The notes under the pieces: model-generated
What the model saw: the letters and a program-made list of their open reading frames with translations, nothing else
The model's database searches: none
What the model was told of the DNA's origin: nothing
In this document: in pieces, positions 33,601-43,709 of the stretch
Layout: each line of letters begins with the position of its first letter
Numbering within the stretch: the stretch's first letter is position 1
Translations under genes and position numbers: made by a program
NCBI RefSeq assembly: GCF_045679555.1
Contig: NC_092087.1
Coordinates: forward strand, 26,605,367-26,669,366
DNA from: Salvelinus alpinus
Lineage: Eukaryota; Chordata; Actinopteri; Salmoniformes; Salmonidae
Direction: 5' to 3'
Length of the DNA: 64,000 bases

Positions 33601-36600
33601 AAATAACTCAAACCAGAAGGAGGCAGTAGTGTTGCTTGGCAATGCATGTCTGTGTGTGTTGCTTTATGGTCTAGTCCAGGTATTCCCAAACTGGGGTACG
33701 CGCAATGCCGTTGGGGGTACGCCAAATAAAAATGATTGATAAAAAAAATATATATATATATTCTTCACATTTTTAAACAGTCCATTTATTTTTTCCAACA
33801 AGTTTTTTTCTCGCCTGAGTAGCCTCGTTTCACTGCCAAAAATTAAATTCAACCATCTAGTAAAACATCTAGTTTAACTTTGTTAAAGCAAGGCCCTGAA
33901 CTCTCGTGTCTATTCTGCACAATGCAATGATATGAGCAGCGGCCATGTAACGCTTTTACAACATACATAAGTGCGCTGGTTATCAAAGACAAAGTATTGG
34001 CATGTTTTTTTTTATTGAGAGACGAGCTTAAAGTTTTTTTTACTGACCGCTTGCATGATGACGAGTTTCTCACACGACTGGCCTATCTGGGTGATTTTTC
34101 TTGCCTGAATGATCTGAATCTAGGATTACAGGGACTCTCCACAACTATATTCAATGTGCGGGACAAAATTGAGGCTATGATTAAGAAGTTGGAGCTCTTC
34201 TCTGTCTGCATTAACAAGGACAACACACAGGTCTTTCCATCATTGTATGATCTTTTGTGTGCAAATGAACTCAAGCTTACGGACAATGTAAAATGTGATA
34301 TAGAGAAACACCTGAGTGAGTTGGGTGCGCAATTACGCAGGTACTTTCCCAAAACGGATGACACAAACAACTGGATTCATTATCCCTTTCATGCCCTGTC
34401 TCCAGTCTACTTACCGATACGTGAACAAGAGAGCCTCATCGAAATTTCAACATGCGGTTTTGTGAAAATGTAATTTAATCAGAAGCCACTGCCAGATTTC
34501 TGGATTGGGCTGCGCTCAGAGTATCCTGCCTTGGCAAATCACGCTGTTAAGACACTGATGCCCTTTGCAACCACATACCTATGTGAGATTCTCGGCCCTC
34601 ACTAGCATGAAATCTAAATAGAGGCACAGACTGTGTGTGGAAAATGATTTAAGACTGAGACTCTCTCCAATACAACCCAACATTGCAGAGTTATGTGCAT
34701 CCTTTCAGGCACACCCTTCTCATTAACCTGTTGTGAGTTATTCACGATTTTCGATGAACAAATAAGGTTTTATATGTAAGATGGTTAAATAAAGAGCAAA
34801 TGTGCCCTGGTCCTATAAGAGCTCTTTGTCACTTCCCACAAGCCGGGTTGTGACAAAAACTCACTCATTCTTATGTTTAATAAATGTATCATATAGTGTG
34901 TGTCTGGCAGGCTTACAATGATGGCAAAAAACAACATTTGAGAGTGCGCTGACTCTGGTGCTAGAGGGGGTACGCAGCTGGAGGTTGAATGTTTGAAGGG
35001 GTACAGGACTATACACAGTTTGGGAACCACTGGTCTAGTCAATAGCTAGCTGCGCTAATGTTGCTATTGTTGTAGAAAGCCCTTGTTGATACTAGCCAGA
35101 TGGCACCAGCTAGATAACAAGCTAGCAATATTTTAATTCACTCTCCATATTTGCATACTGCCCATAGATACATTTTTAGCTACCTGGCTAACGATAGCTA
35201 AATAGTTAGCATGATTCGCTAGCTACCTGTTGTGCTAGCTAGGTAAAGTAATGACACTGCATTGATACTCGGCATCCAGCTACAGGCAGCTGCTTCATGG
35301 AAACATATCCATTGTGATTTAACTATAATGTTACTGGCTATAGTGGCCAGATAGCTAGCTTGGTAAAGCATTTAGTGTTGTGCGCATTGTGCTGCACTTA
35401 TTACCACTCCCTTCATTTCATATGAGGTGTGTGTGACTGCCTTGCTCAGTTAGGAAGCTAACTAAAAAGCTAGTGCGCATGATCAAACCTAAAAAAAAAA
35501 ACATATTCAAGCACAAAACTCCTTTGTTTTGTGCTTGAAGAACAATTCTCATGAAAAGGGTGGATGAGACCGGAAAAAGTGCCCTATTTTTTATTTTTTA
35601 TTGTCACTCCCCCCACAAAAATTATAGCAGTTTTGAAACTGCAGTAAAAGTGCAGTAACTGCAGTCGACTTTAGTATTTTGGACGCAGTCGTTACAGAAT
35701 AACTGCAGTGTACTGCACTGTAACTGCAGCTACACTTCAAAATTACTGCAGTAAAAAAAACTGGGTTATTTTGAACGCAGTATTTGCAGCATACTGCAGT
35801 TAAACTGCACTGACTGCAATCATTCTTCGTAAGGGTCCAGTCGCCTCCCCCACGTGGAGGTCCATGCTCTCTGTTTGGCTCAAAGTAAAGTTGTCGGCCA
35901 CTGCTGAGCATTGCAATTCTACAAGTAGAAACTGCAGTTTCATCGGTACCAGGTCGGTACACAGCTGGTACGTATTTGATTCTAGCAAGAGAAGGAACGG
36001 CCTCATACTGTGATAAGTCCCTATCGGCAGTCTATAGGGTCTCAGATTCTCAGTGTGTTTCATGCTTAAGATGGTCTGGCTCGTTGGATGGAATCTTTTG
36101 TAAATCTTGTTATCTTGTGGGGTAAAGAGCAATAATTGGCCGCAGAATGTTCTTGACTAATTGTCAGCCCTCTGTGTACCAGACTTAAAGCACACTTCAA
36201 CCCAGAGGACCAACCTGAGATGAGCGTGCTCTTTGAAGAAAGCTTTTTCCCTCTCTGTGGCCTCGGTCAGTGAAACTTGCTCCATGATCTCCTTCTGGCC
36301 CCTGCACTTGACTATCATGTAGCCCTTAGTTAGGTGGATAACCTGATTATGAACTATGTCCACCACAGTCCCTTCTGTGCCTTTGTCTACCAGGTCAGGC
36401 TTGGTCAGGATGCCTGTTCAATGGGAAACACACACAAGTCTCACTCATTAAAGTCAACACAAGTCCACATGGTTTATAATCACCATTACACAAGAGCTTG
36501 CTTCATAATAGTTGAGTAAATAATAAAGGGTGGAATACCTAATGTCCTTCCACCTTGAGGGTCCACCTCCTGTGCCATCTTCAAAGCCTCTGTGGTTGCA

Positions 36601-39600
36601 ATGTCAACGTTGCATGGCACAACCACTAAGTTGATTGTTTCTTGCTTTGTGATGAACTTCCGTATCAGTCTCTTAATCTGGAAATGCCAAAGATTATTAT
36701 ACTGTACATAACGTGTGGTGGGGGGGATACGTGTCATTTTGGCTTCTGCTCTAAAATTGGGGTGACAAATGAACAGTGGTTCCCCACTAACATTGGGGGT
36801 GGGGTGGAAGGGTGTACCTGTTCCCCAATGTTCTCAGGTTGACCCTTGACAGCTACCCGGGCGATGCCTGGCAAGTCGATGAGTGTGAGGTCTGGGACAT
36901 CAGGAGAGCCAATCTCCAAGCTGATGAGGTCATCACTGATACCCACCCCCACACCTGCCATTTCATCCTGCGCTGGAGGGGGGGAACAAGAATACAGGTG
37001 CCTTAGAAATAGTTAACTGTACCAACAGTTAATGATATTTTTAATGGTTTTAGGTATACATGAAAATAATATGTTAGTGAAGAATAGTGACTCAGTTTAG
37101 ACACTTGAGGTAATGAAAGTGGGTCAATGACAGTGACCACACCCACCTTTCCGAATTTTCTTCTCCACATCAGAGGGATCCTCAATCTCCTCCTCGCGGT
37201 CATGGTAGCTGATTTTTCCGTGCCATTCCTCTCCTTCTTTCTTCCTCTTCATCTTCAGCTCGAGAGGGCATCGTGTTACAATACCTGTCAGGGTTGACAG
37301 GGGAGGAGTTAGAGAGTGTAAAAGAGATTAAAGAAACTGCAAGAAACCCAGAGAAAAACAGCCCATATACATCAACCTGTCAGAGAGTTCATTGGAAGAA
37401 GAGGAGTAAGAGAGAGAAGAAAAAAGAGATAAGAATATCAACTTACAGTGCCTTCGGAAAGTATTCAGACCCCTTGAATTTTTCCACATGTTGATAAGTT
37501 ACAGCCTTATACTAAAATGAATTAAATAAATAAAAATGTCCTCAGAAATCTACACACAATAACCCAAATGACAAAGCGAAAACAGGTTTTTAGAAATGTT
37601 TGCAAATGCATTAAAAATAAAAAAACAGAAATACCGTATTTACATAAGTATTCAGACCCTTTGCTATGAGGCTCGAAAGTGAGCTCAGGTTCATCCTGTT
37701 TCCATTGATCATCCTTGAGATGTTTCTACAATGTGATTGGAGTCCACCTGTCGTAAATTTGATTGATTGGACATGATTTGGAAAGGCACACACCTGTCTA
37801 TATAAGGTCCCACAGTTGACAGTGCATGTCAGAGCAAAAACCAAACCATCAGGTTGAAGGAATTGTCCGTAGAGCTTCAAGACTGTATTGTGTTGTAGGC
37901 ACAGAAATGGGGAAGGTTACAAAAAATTTCTGACCATTGAAGGTCCCCAAGAACACAGCGGCTTCCATCATTCTTAAATGGAAGAAGTTTGGAACCACCA
38001 AGACTCTTCCTAGAGCTGGCCGCCCGGCCAAACTGAGCAATCGGGGGAGAAGGGCCCCCGATCAGGCCTTTATGGTAGAGTGGCCAGAAGGAAGCCACTC
38101 CTCAGTAAGGCACATGACAGCACTCTTGGAGTTTGCCAAAAGGCACCTACAGACTCTCAGACCAAGATAAAAAAGATTATCTGGCCTGACGAAACCAAGA
38201 TTGAACTCTTTGGCCTGAATGCAAAGCGTCACGTCTGGAGGAAACCTGGCACCATCCCCAAGGTGAAGCATGGTGGTGGCAGCATCATGCTGTGAGGATG
38301 TTTTTCAGCGGTAGGGACTGGGAGACTAGTCAGGATCAAGGCAAAGATGAATGGGACAAAATACAGAGAGATCCTTGATGAAAACCTGCTCCAGAGCACT
38401 CAGGACCTCAGACTGGGGAGAAGGTTCACCTTCCAACAGGACAATGACCCTAAGCACACAGCCAAGACAATGTGGCTTCGGGACAAATCCCTGAATGATG
38501 TTGAGTGGCCCAGCCAGAGCCCAGACTTGAACCTGATCGAACATTTTTGGAGAGACCTGAAAATAGCTGTGCAGCGACGCTCCCCATCCAACTTGACAGA
38601 GCTTGAGAGGATCTGCCGAGAAGAATAGGAGAAACTCCCCAAATACAGGTGTGCCAAGCAAACATGTAGCATTATACCCAAGAAGACTCGAGGCTGTAAT
38701 CACTGCCAAAGGTGCTTCAACCAAGTACTGAGTAAAGGGTCTGGATACTTATGTAAATGTGATACTTCAGTTTTTATTGTTAATAAATGAGCAAACATTT
38801 ATAAAAACCTGTTTTTGCTTTGTCATTATGGGGTAATGTGTGTAGATTGATGAGGGAAAAAAACAATTTAATCAATTTTATAATATGGCTGTAATCTAAC
38901 AAAATGTGGAAAAAGTCTAGGGGTCTGAATACTTTCCAAAGGCACTGTACATATCAACTATAACATCAGAAACTAAACATAGAAACTAGCAAACACAATT
39001 GCATGTTATAGATGGCAGATTTAATGCACAAAAATACAGTGATGAGATCCTGTATCTGTGACCAACAGATGCATATCTTTATTCCTAGTCATGTGAAATC
39101 CATAGATTTGGACCGAATTAATTTATTTCAATTGACTGATTTCCTCATTTGAACTGTAACTCAGTAAAATCCATTAAATTGTTGCGTTTATATTTTTGTT
39201 CAGTAAAGTTGATTGCAACATACTGGCCGAGTACTCATATTATTTATTGGATTACCTGCCATTTAGGGGCCTACTTTCCCACTGCCCTCATCTCACCTGT
39301 TTCATCAGAATCTAAGTAACGTTTATTCGCCAAGTGCATTCACATGGGGCGGTAGGGTAGCCTAGTGGTTAGAGTGTTGGAGGTTGCTAGATCAAATCCC
39401 CGAGCTGACAAGGTAAAAAAAATCTGTCTTCTGCCCCTGAACAAGGTAGTTAACCCACTGTGCCTTGACCATCATTGAAATTAAGAATTTGTTCTTAAGG
39501 TAAAAAAAATCTGTCTTCTGCCCCTGAACAAGGTAGTTAACCCACTGTGCCTTGACCATCATTGAAATTAAGAATTTGTTCTTAACTGACTTGCCTAGTT

Positions 39601-39968
39601 AAATAAAGGTACAAAAAAATAAACATGTACCTACCAGGAATTTGACATGATGAAGCCACAATAAACACATAATTTACACTATCAACATGTACACTACGTA
39701 GAAAAACAACAACTACAGGCACTGTTAACACTATAAACTACACGATAAATTATGCAATGTTCATGAATTATCACTCACCGCTCCCCCTTGGCAAAGCCAC
39801 CCCAGATAGCGCCTCCAGCACAGAGCTCTTCCCTGAACTCTGGTCCCCTATAACGGCGATAGCTGGCAGCGCAAGGTCTTTCTCCACACCAAGAGAGCGT
39901 AGAGAGTCGATGAGGTCAATACTTGGACGCACCTTCTCCTCATAATGTTGGTTCAGTGTATAATTCAT
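30671..39968 (-). CDS. mx: Interferon-induced GTP-binding protein Mx, complete gene, 12 coding exons, 638 aa
   Basis: Coding exons, all with GT-AG borders and matching phases: 39968-39779, 37284-37147, 36972-36818, 36677-36539, 36413-36215, 33337-33259, 33003-32881, 32796-32658, 32334-32176, 31511-31435, 31286-30993, 30895-30671 (1917 nt with stop). GTPase motifs: P-loop GDQSSGKS (41-48), GIVT (64-67), DLPG (142-145), TKPD (211-214). The middle/stalk follows, then a C-terminal GTPase effector part ending [10 protein letters not shown]. Family length is about 620-660 aa. The disordered L4 region in exon 11 is long and has a basic cluster RKRKR (506-510) followed by an acidic run. Cytosolic or nuclear antiviral GTPase. 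Salmonid Mx proteins differ in location, and the basic cluster could be a nuclear signal. Transposons fill introns 1 and 5. No lesion found. Confidence 0.96.
31546..32010. mobile_element. MITE in Mx intron 9, interrupted by a LINE tail
   Basis: ACAGATGTAGGATCTTAATT near the left end and GTCAAACTAAGATCTGACAT near the right end are diverged inverted repeats. Between them (about 31640-31860) is a LINE-like 3' tail with TGTGGACCCCAGGAAGAGTA and AATGGAGATCC..AATAAA. Neither part is coding. Confidence 0.6.
32120..32144 (+). repeat. (AT)n microsatellite in Mx intron 9
   Basis: About 12 AT dinucleotides, 32 bp beyond the splice acceptor side of the exon at 32176. Confidence 0.9.
33677..35032 (+). 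mobile_element. hAT transposon in Mx intron 5
   Basis: The left end CAGGTATTCCCAAACTGGGG and the complement of the right end (CAGTGGTTCCCAAACTGTGT) are hAT-type inverted repeats. Perfect 8-bp duplications GTCTAGTC flank the element at 33669-33676 and 35033-35040. It contains a broken ZBED/SCAND3-like transposase. Internal deletion leaves 1.36 kb. Confidence 0.9.
33997..34473 (+). pseudogene. hAT transposase fragment (ZBED5/SCAND3-like)
   Basis: A 158-codon frame contains [40 protein letters not shown] and [13 protein letters not shown], the middle part of hAT-type ZBED proteins. The BED finger and most of the catalytic RNase H fold are missing, and weak matches continue out of frame to about 34600. 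It is on the strand opposite to Mx and is not part of the Mx mRNA. Confidence 0.75.
35630..35820. repeat. CTGCAG-rich tract in Mx intron 5
   Basis: About seven CTGCAG palindromes plus several ACTGCA/TGCAGT words occur in 190 bp (for example AACTGCAGTGTACTGCACTG). It appears to be a degenerate simple repeat or the core of a MITE. No coding content. Confidence 0.7.
37446..38947 (+). mobile_element. Tc1-like transposon in Mx intron 1
   Basis: CAGTGCCTTCGGAAAGTATT at the left and the complement of CTTTCCAAAGGCACTG at the right, flanked by TA. The length of 1.5 kb is near full. The transposase inside is decayed. Confidence 0.93.
37826..38730 (+). pseudogene. Decayed Tc1 transposase in Mx intron 1
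   Basis: Blocks in different frames include [39 protein letters not shown] (first Asp), [12 protein letters not shown] (second Asp) and [19 protein letters not shown] (Glu). A deletion near 38060 and frameshifts near 38170 and 38300 separate them, and RICREE ends in a premature TAG. Not functional. Confidence 0.88.
39090..39212 (+). mobile_element. Tc1 terminal fragment in Mx intron 1
   Basis: CAATTGACTGATTTCCTCAT, AACTGTAACTCAGTAAAATC and GCGTTTATATTTTTGTTCAG form the 3' terminus of the same Tc1 family as 47845-48535. Only about 120 bp is present. Confidence 0.7.
39346..39623 (+). mobile_element. tRNA-derived SINE (HpaI/SmaI-like) with an 87-bp internal tandem duplication
   Basis: The head has TAGCCTAGTGGTTAGAGTGT (A box) and GGTTGCTAGATCAAATCC (B box). 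The tail ends TTGCCTAGTTAAATAAAGGT plus A-rich sequence, as in salmonid SINEs. Bases 39412-39498 are repeated, identically as far as I can see, at 39499-39585. A second SINE of the type lies on the minus strand at 57047-57235. Confidence 0.87.
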
Positions 39969-40090
39969 GATTTGCGATAAAAAACGGTTAATACACTGCA
40001 ACTGCAACTGACTACACTGCAACTGATTACTGGCTTGACAGGTTCTGTAGAAAGAGTAATCCCTGGGAAACGATTCTTAACCATAATAGA

Positions 40091-40106
40091 GTTTCACTTT
40101 CATTTC
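40091..40106 (-). promoter_or_regulatory. ISRE of the complete Mx gene
   Basis: The minus strand reads GAAATGAAAGTGAAAC followed by TC, a textbook interferon-stimulated response element, about 125 bp upstream of the Mx start codon. No strong TATA box is present between them; CTATTATG follows directly. Confidence 0.88.
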
Positions 40107-40472
40107 TTCAACACCGAAGTAACCTGAGTGTTTCATCTCACGCGATTTTACATACATTTTTCAAATTTTCAAATTTCAATAGCTAAACCATCCTGAGGCC
40201 AGAAAGTAATTAATTGACTTGCAGCCTGTAATTGTTGATGTGAAATATTAAGTATGTCTTAAACTGTAAACCACGGACAAAGTGGCAGGTACTCAACAAT
40301 ATGCAGATTAACATCATGCACACAGCGATAGATTTATGAGTATAGCATTTCTGAGCAATAGGAAAGGTCACATTTTGTTTGTGTGTGTGCACGCGTGAGT
40401 TTACCATGTGTCTTATTGTTATTGGTTCAACATTTTATAAGCATATTCTCTAATAGACAGGTCGGAACCAAC

Positions 40473-40556
40473 ATGGCTGAATTCCTCCTCCGGGCAGTGA
40501 AGAGACCTGACGCCTCTGGGGGTGCAGGTGTAGAGGGACTTCGAACTGATGCTAAA
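40473..40556 (+). CDS. Possible first coding exon of an unrecognised gene divergent from Mx
   Basis: An ATG in good context (ACCAACATGG) opens 28 codons, MAEFLLRAVKRPDASGGAGV and on to DAK, ending at a GTATGC donor in phase 0. GC content and codon use look more exon-like than the surroundings. It points away from Mx and starts 505 bp beyond the Mx ATG. No second exon was found; an LTR-like repeat follows at about 40591. I do not recognise the protein. It could be a chance frame or a stranded pseudogene exon. Confidence 0.25.
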
Positions 40557-40590
40557 GTATGCACCGGACAGATGCGGGAGTCTAGGACGG

Positions 40591-41650
40591 TGTTGTGACT
40601 TTACTTTCATTAATCTGATTACTTTTATTTATTTAATCCACTAACTACATTTAATTACTACCCAATTAAATTAATAATGTAAAAATTCATTAGGATTTGG
40701 GGCACCACGGAAGAAGTTGGTATAGAGAGTTACCATCTCCCGAATTAAACTCTATAAGGTCTTTACTCATTTCATCTATAAAGTCATCTTATTAATCATT
40801 ACCTCTTATCAAATCATAATTCTACACAAATACACACAAATTGGTTGAATTATTTATTTACTAGCTAACTAAATAATAACACAGAATAAACATACACCCT
40901 TTACATGAGACAAAGATCGCTAGTGGACTGACAAAATATGATGGCTTATTACACAGAGATGGAGAGGAGAGAAAAAGAGAGAGACAGAGAAAAAGGGACA
41001 CATTCTATAACTATTCTCCCATTCACCATATACTTTGCACACAAACCACCGCCCGTTTGGAATAAGAGATCATGAATGTATTTACTTGTGAAATGCCTTC
41101 ATTCGTCGTTTATCTCGGTCGGAACCAAGCCTTCTCGGAAAGTTGTTGGCCTTCTAGCTATATGGCTCTGATTGTCCGAAAGGGGTCTCCCCTTTCCCGT
41201 CTTCTTCTGTTGGTCACTCTGGAAGATAACCAGCCATGTTACTGGTTCCCATTGGTGATGAGCGTAGTAGGATAGTCTCACTTAGACTCGATTTTCTCGA
41301 TATCTGACTTATGACAGCTAATCAGCTGTACCAGTGATTGTCTGAGGTGAGCTTCTCGCCTCTTCCTGCTTGTGTTGTTATTCAGGATTCGGACCACGAT
41401 GTACAGATCTCTCTGGTCCAAAGGAAGGTGAGTTAATTTCTTCACCTCCTGTTGAGGTTCAAAGCGTCAACCAATCCAAACGTGCAGCTCTCTGCCTCAC
41501 GTTTCCTGGTCTTAAGGTTGATGCCTTTATGCACTCTTGGTCAAAAGGGGCGTTCCGACCTCACTCGGGGCATGGCTACTTAATGTGTAAAGGATATGAT
41601 TAGAAGTGATCTCTTATGACTCCTAAAATCACATTCATATCTTAACAAAA
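40591..41650 (-). repeat. Possible LTR-type repeat
   Basis: The segment starts TGTTGTGACTTTAC, which in the minus sense would be an LTR end in ACA. It has an internal character like LTRs (AT-rich left part, GC-rich promoter-like right part). No target duplication or second terminus could be fixed, so both the boundary and the class are tentative. Confidence 0.3.
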
Positions 41651-41789
41651 ATACCTCCTTCATTTACCATATCCTATGCCCTCCCCTTGTCCAATTCACA
41701 CAATTATCAGGAGAAAATTCCTGGTCATCCCTACTGCATCTGATCTGGCAGACTCACTAAACACAAATGCTTCGTTTGTAAATTATGTC

Positions 41790-42720
41790 TGAGTGTTGGA
41801 ATGTGCCCCTGGCTATCCGTCCATAAAAACATTTAAAAAAAAAAAAAAAAATTGCTGCGTCTGGTTTAGTATAAGGAATTTGAGATTATTTATAGTTTTA
41901 CTCAAGTATGACAATTTAGTACTTTTTCCACCACTGGATGTGTTGCATTTCTTTCACATGACCCATCAAGTTAGACAAGTGTGTCTGGGTAAGCGTCATC
42001 TAATATTTATAAAATATCTGGACACTTTCTGTTTACCGGGAATTTTTCCTTGTTGTAGGCTACTACCACTTTTAGTCTTAAACTTTACTACACTACTCAC
42101 TGTTTAGCACATGACCTCACATGTGAATCCTTAAAGAGATGGGTGGGGCTGGCTTAAGAGGGTGTGAACAATGCTGAGTGGGTGCAGACAAAGGAGAGCT
42201 CTCCAGTAGGTACAAAACATTCAAAGGCCCTTTTCTCAAAAGTGAATTTACAAGTTTATCAACTTTCAAAGCAGAATTACTTTCCCATTGTTCCTAAAAA
42301 ATGTAGTGTATCGTATACCATTTTATCCAATGTAAAAAAAACAATTTCAGATTTTGCTACATAAGACTGATTTGAGCCGGTCAGTCACATATTGTTCCAT
42401 TATTCACTTTTTGGACGTTAGAGTTTTGGGTGGGCAAAAGTCTCTCTAGACAAAGGCATTGCTTTGGTTGATACTAAAGGGTAGAGAGAGAGTTCTCTCC
42501 TGCTCAAATTTACGACTGGGTGTGGAGGTGTCAAAACCATCCAGCAGCTCCCCCTCTCTCCTCTGTGGGAGAGAGAGAGAGAGCTGGTTACTGTCACCCC
42601 TCCCAATCTGATCTGACCCATTCTGATCCTCACAGGACTGTCATGACAACCGCCACAAAAATAATTTATTGTTTGGTTGTGTTCATTTTGTAATTATATA
42701 GTCCCCCCCAAGTTCATAAA
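41790..42720. other. Non-coding repeat debris
   Basis: Contains an A-run at 41835-41850, stretches that look like interspersed repeats (TTTATCAACTTTCAAAGCAG, TCTGATCTGACCCATTCTGA) and a short GA microsatellite near 42570. No gene recognised. Confidence 0.4.
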
Positions 42721-42779
42721 TACATGTTATTTGACCTAGAAATTGTATTTCTTTACAGATGTGATAGCCTGGCCATGCC

Positions 42780-43705
42780 ATTCAGGATAAGGTTTTCCCC
42801 ACAAAAGGGCTTTATTACAGACAGAAATATTCCTCAGTTTCATCAGCTGTCTGGGTGGCTGGTCTCAGACAATCCCGCAGACGAAGAAGTTGGATGTGGA
42901 GGTCCTGGGCTGGCATGGTTACACTTGGTCTGCGATTGTGATGCCGGTTGGACGTACCTCCAAATTCTCTAAAACAATGTTGGAGGCAGCTTATGGTAGA
43001 GAAACGAACATTCAATTCTCTGGCAACAGCTCTGGTGGACATTCTTGCAGTCAGCATGCCAATTGCATGCTACCTGTCACGGCTGTTGTAAGAAGAGGAC
43101 CAAGGTGCAGCGTGGTCAGCGTACATTTTCTTTATTTTAATCAAAATGACGCCGAACAAAACAATAAACACTACAAAAACAAACCGTGAAGTTCAAAGGC
43201 TATGTGCCCTAAACAAAGTCAACTTCCCACAAAGACAGGTGGGAAAAAAGGCTACCTAAGTATGGTTCTCTATCAGAGACAACGATAGACAGCTGCCTCT
43301 GATTGAGAACCACACCCGGCCAAACACAAAGAAATACACAACATAGAACATAGAATACCCACCCCAACTCACGCCCTGACAAAACCAAAATAGAGACATA
43401 AAAAGGATCTCTATGGTCAGGGCATGACACTCCCTCAAAACTTGAGACATCTGTGGCATTGTGTCACACAACACAATGCCACAGCACAAGGTGCGCCTGT
43501 GTAATGATCATGCTGTTTAATCAGCTTCTTGATATACCACACCTGTCAGGTGGATGGATTATATTGGCAAAGGAGAAATGTTCACTAACGGATGTAAACA
43601 AATTTGTGCAAAAAAATTGAGATAAACAATATTTTAGTGCTTTTGAAAAAATTCTGTGATATTTTATTTCAGCTCATGAAACATGGTTCCAACACTTTAC
43701 ATGTT
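42780..43705 (-). mobile_element. Tc1-like copy, split by a solo LTR
   Basis: The minus-strand frame gives MLTARMSTRAVARELNVRFS, then TISCLQHCFREFG and HIQLLRLRDCLRPATQTADE, the DNA-binding region of a Tc1 transposase. The copy resumes beyond 43430 (GACATCTGTGGCATTGTG, GCGCCTGTGTAATGATCATG) and ends in CATGAAACATGGTTCCAACA. A 355-bp LTR-like element sits in the middle. The catalytic half is missing. Confidence 0.82.
43075..43429 (-). repeat. Solo LTR-like element inserted in a Tc1 copy
   Basis: Same family as 24911-25274 but inverted: it runs TGTCACGGCTGTTG...CAGGGCATGACA. The flanks CTACC and CTCCC look like a 5-bp target duplication with one later change. The Tc1 sequence is continuous across it. 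Confidence 0.78.
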
Positions 43706-43709
43706 GTGT

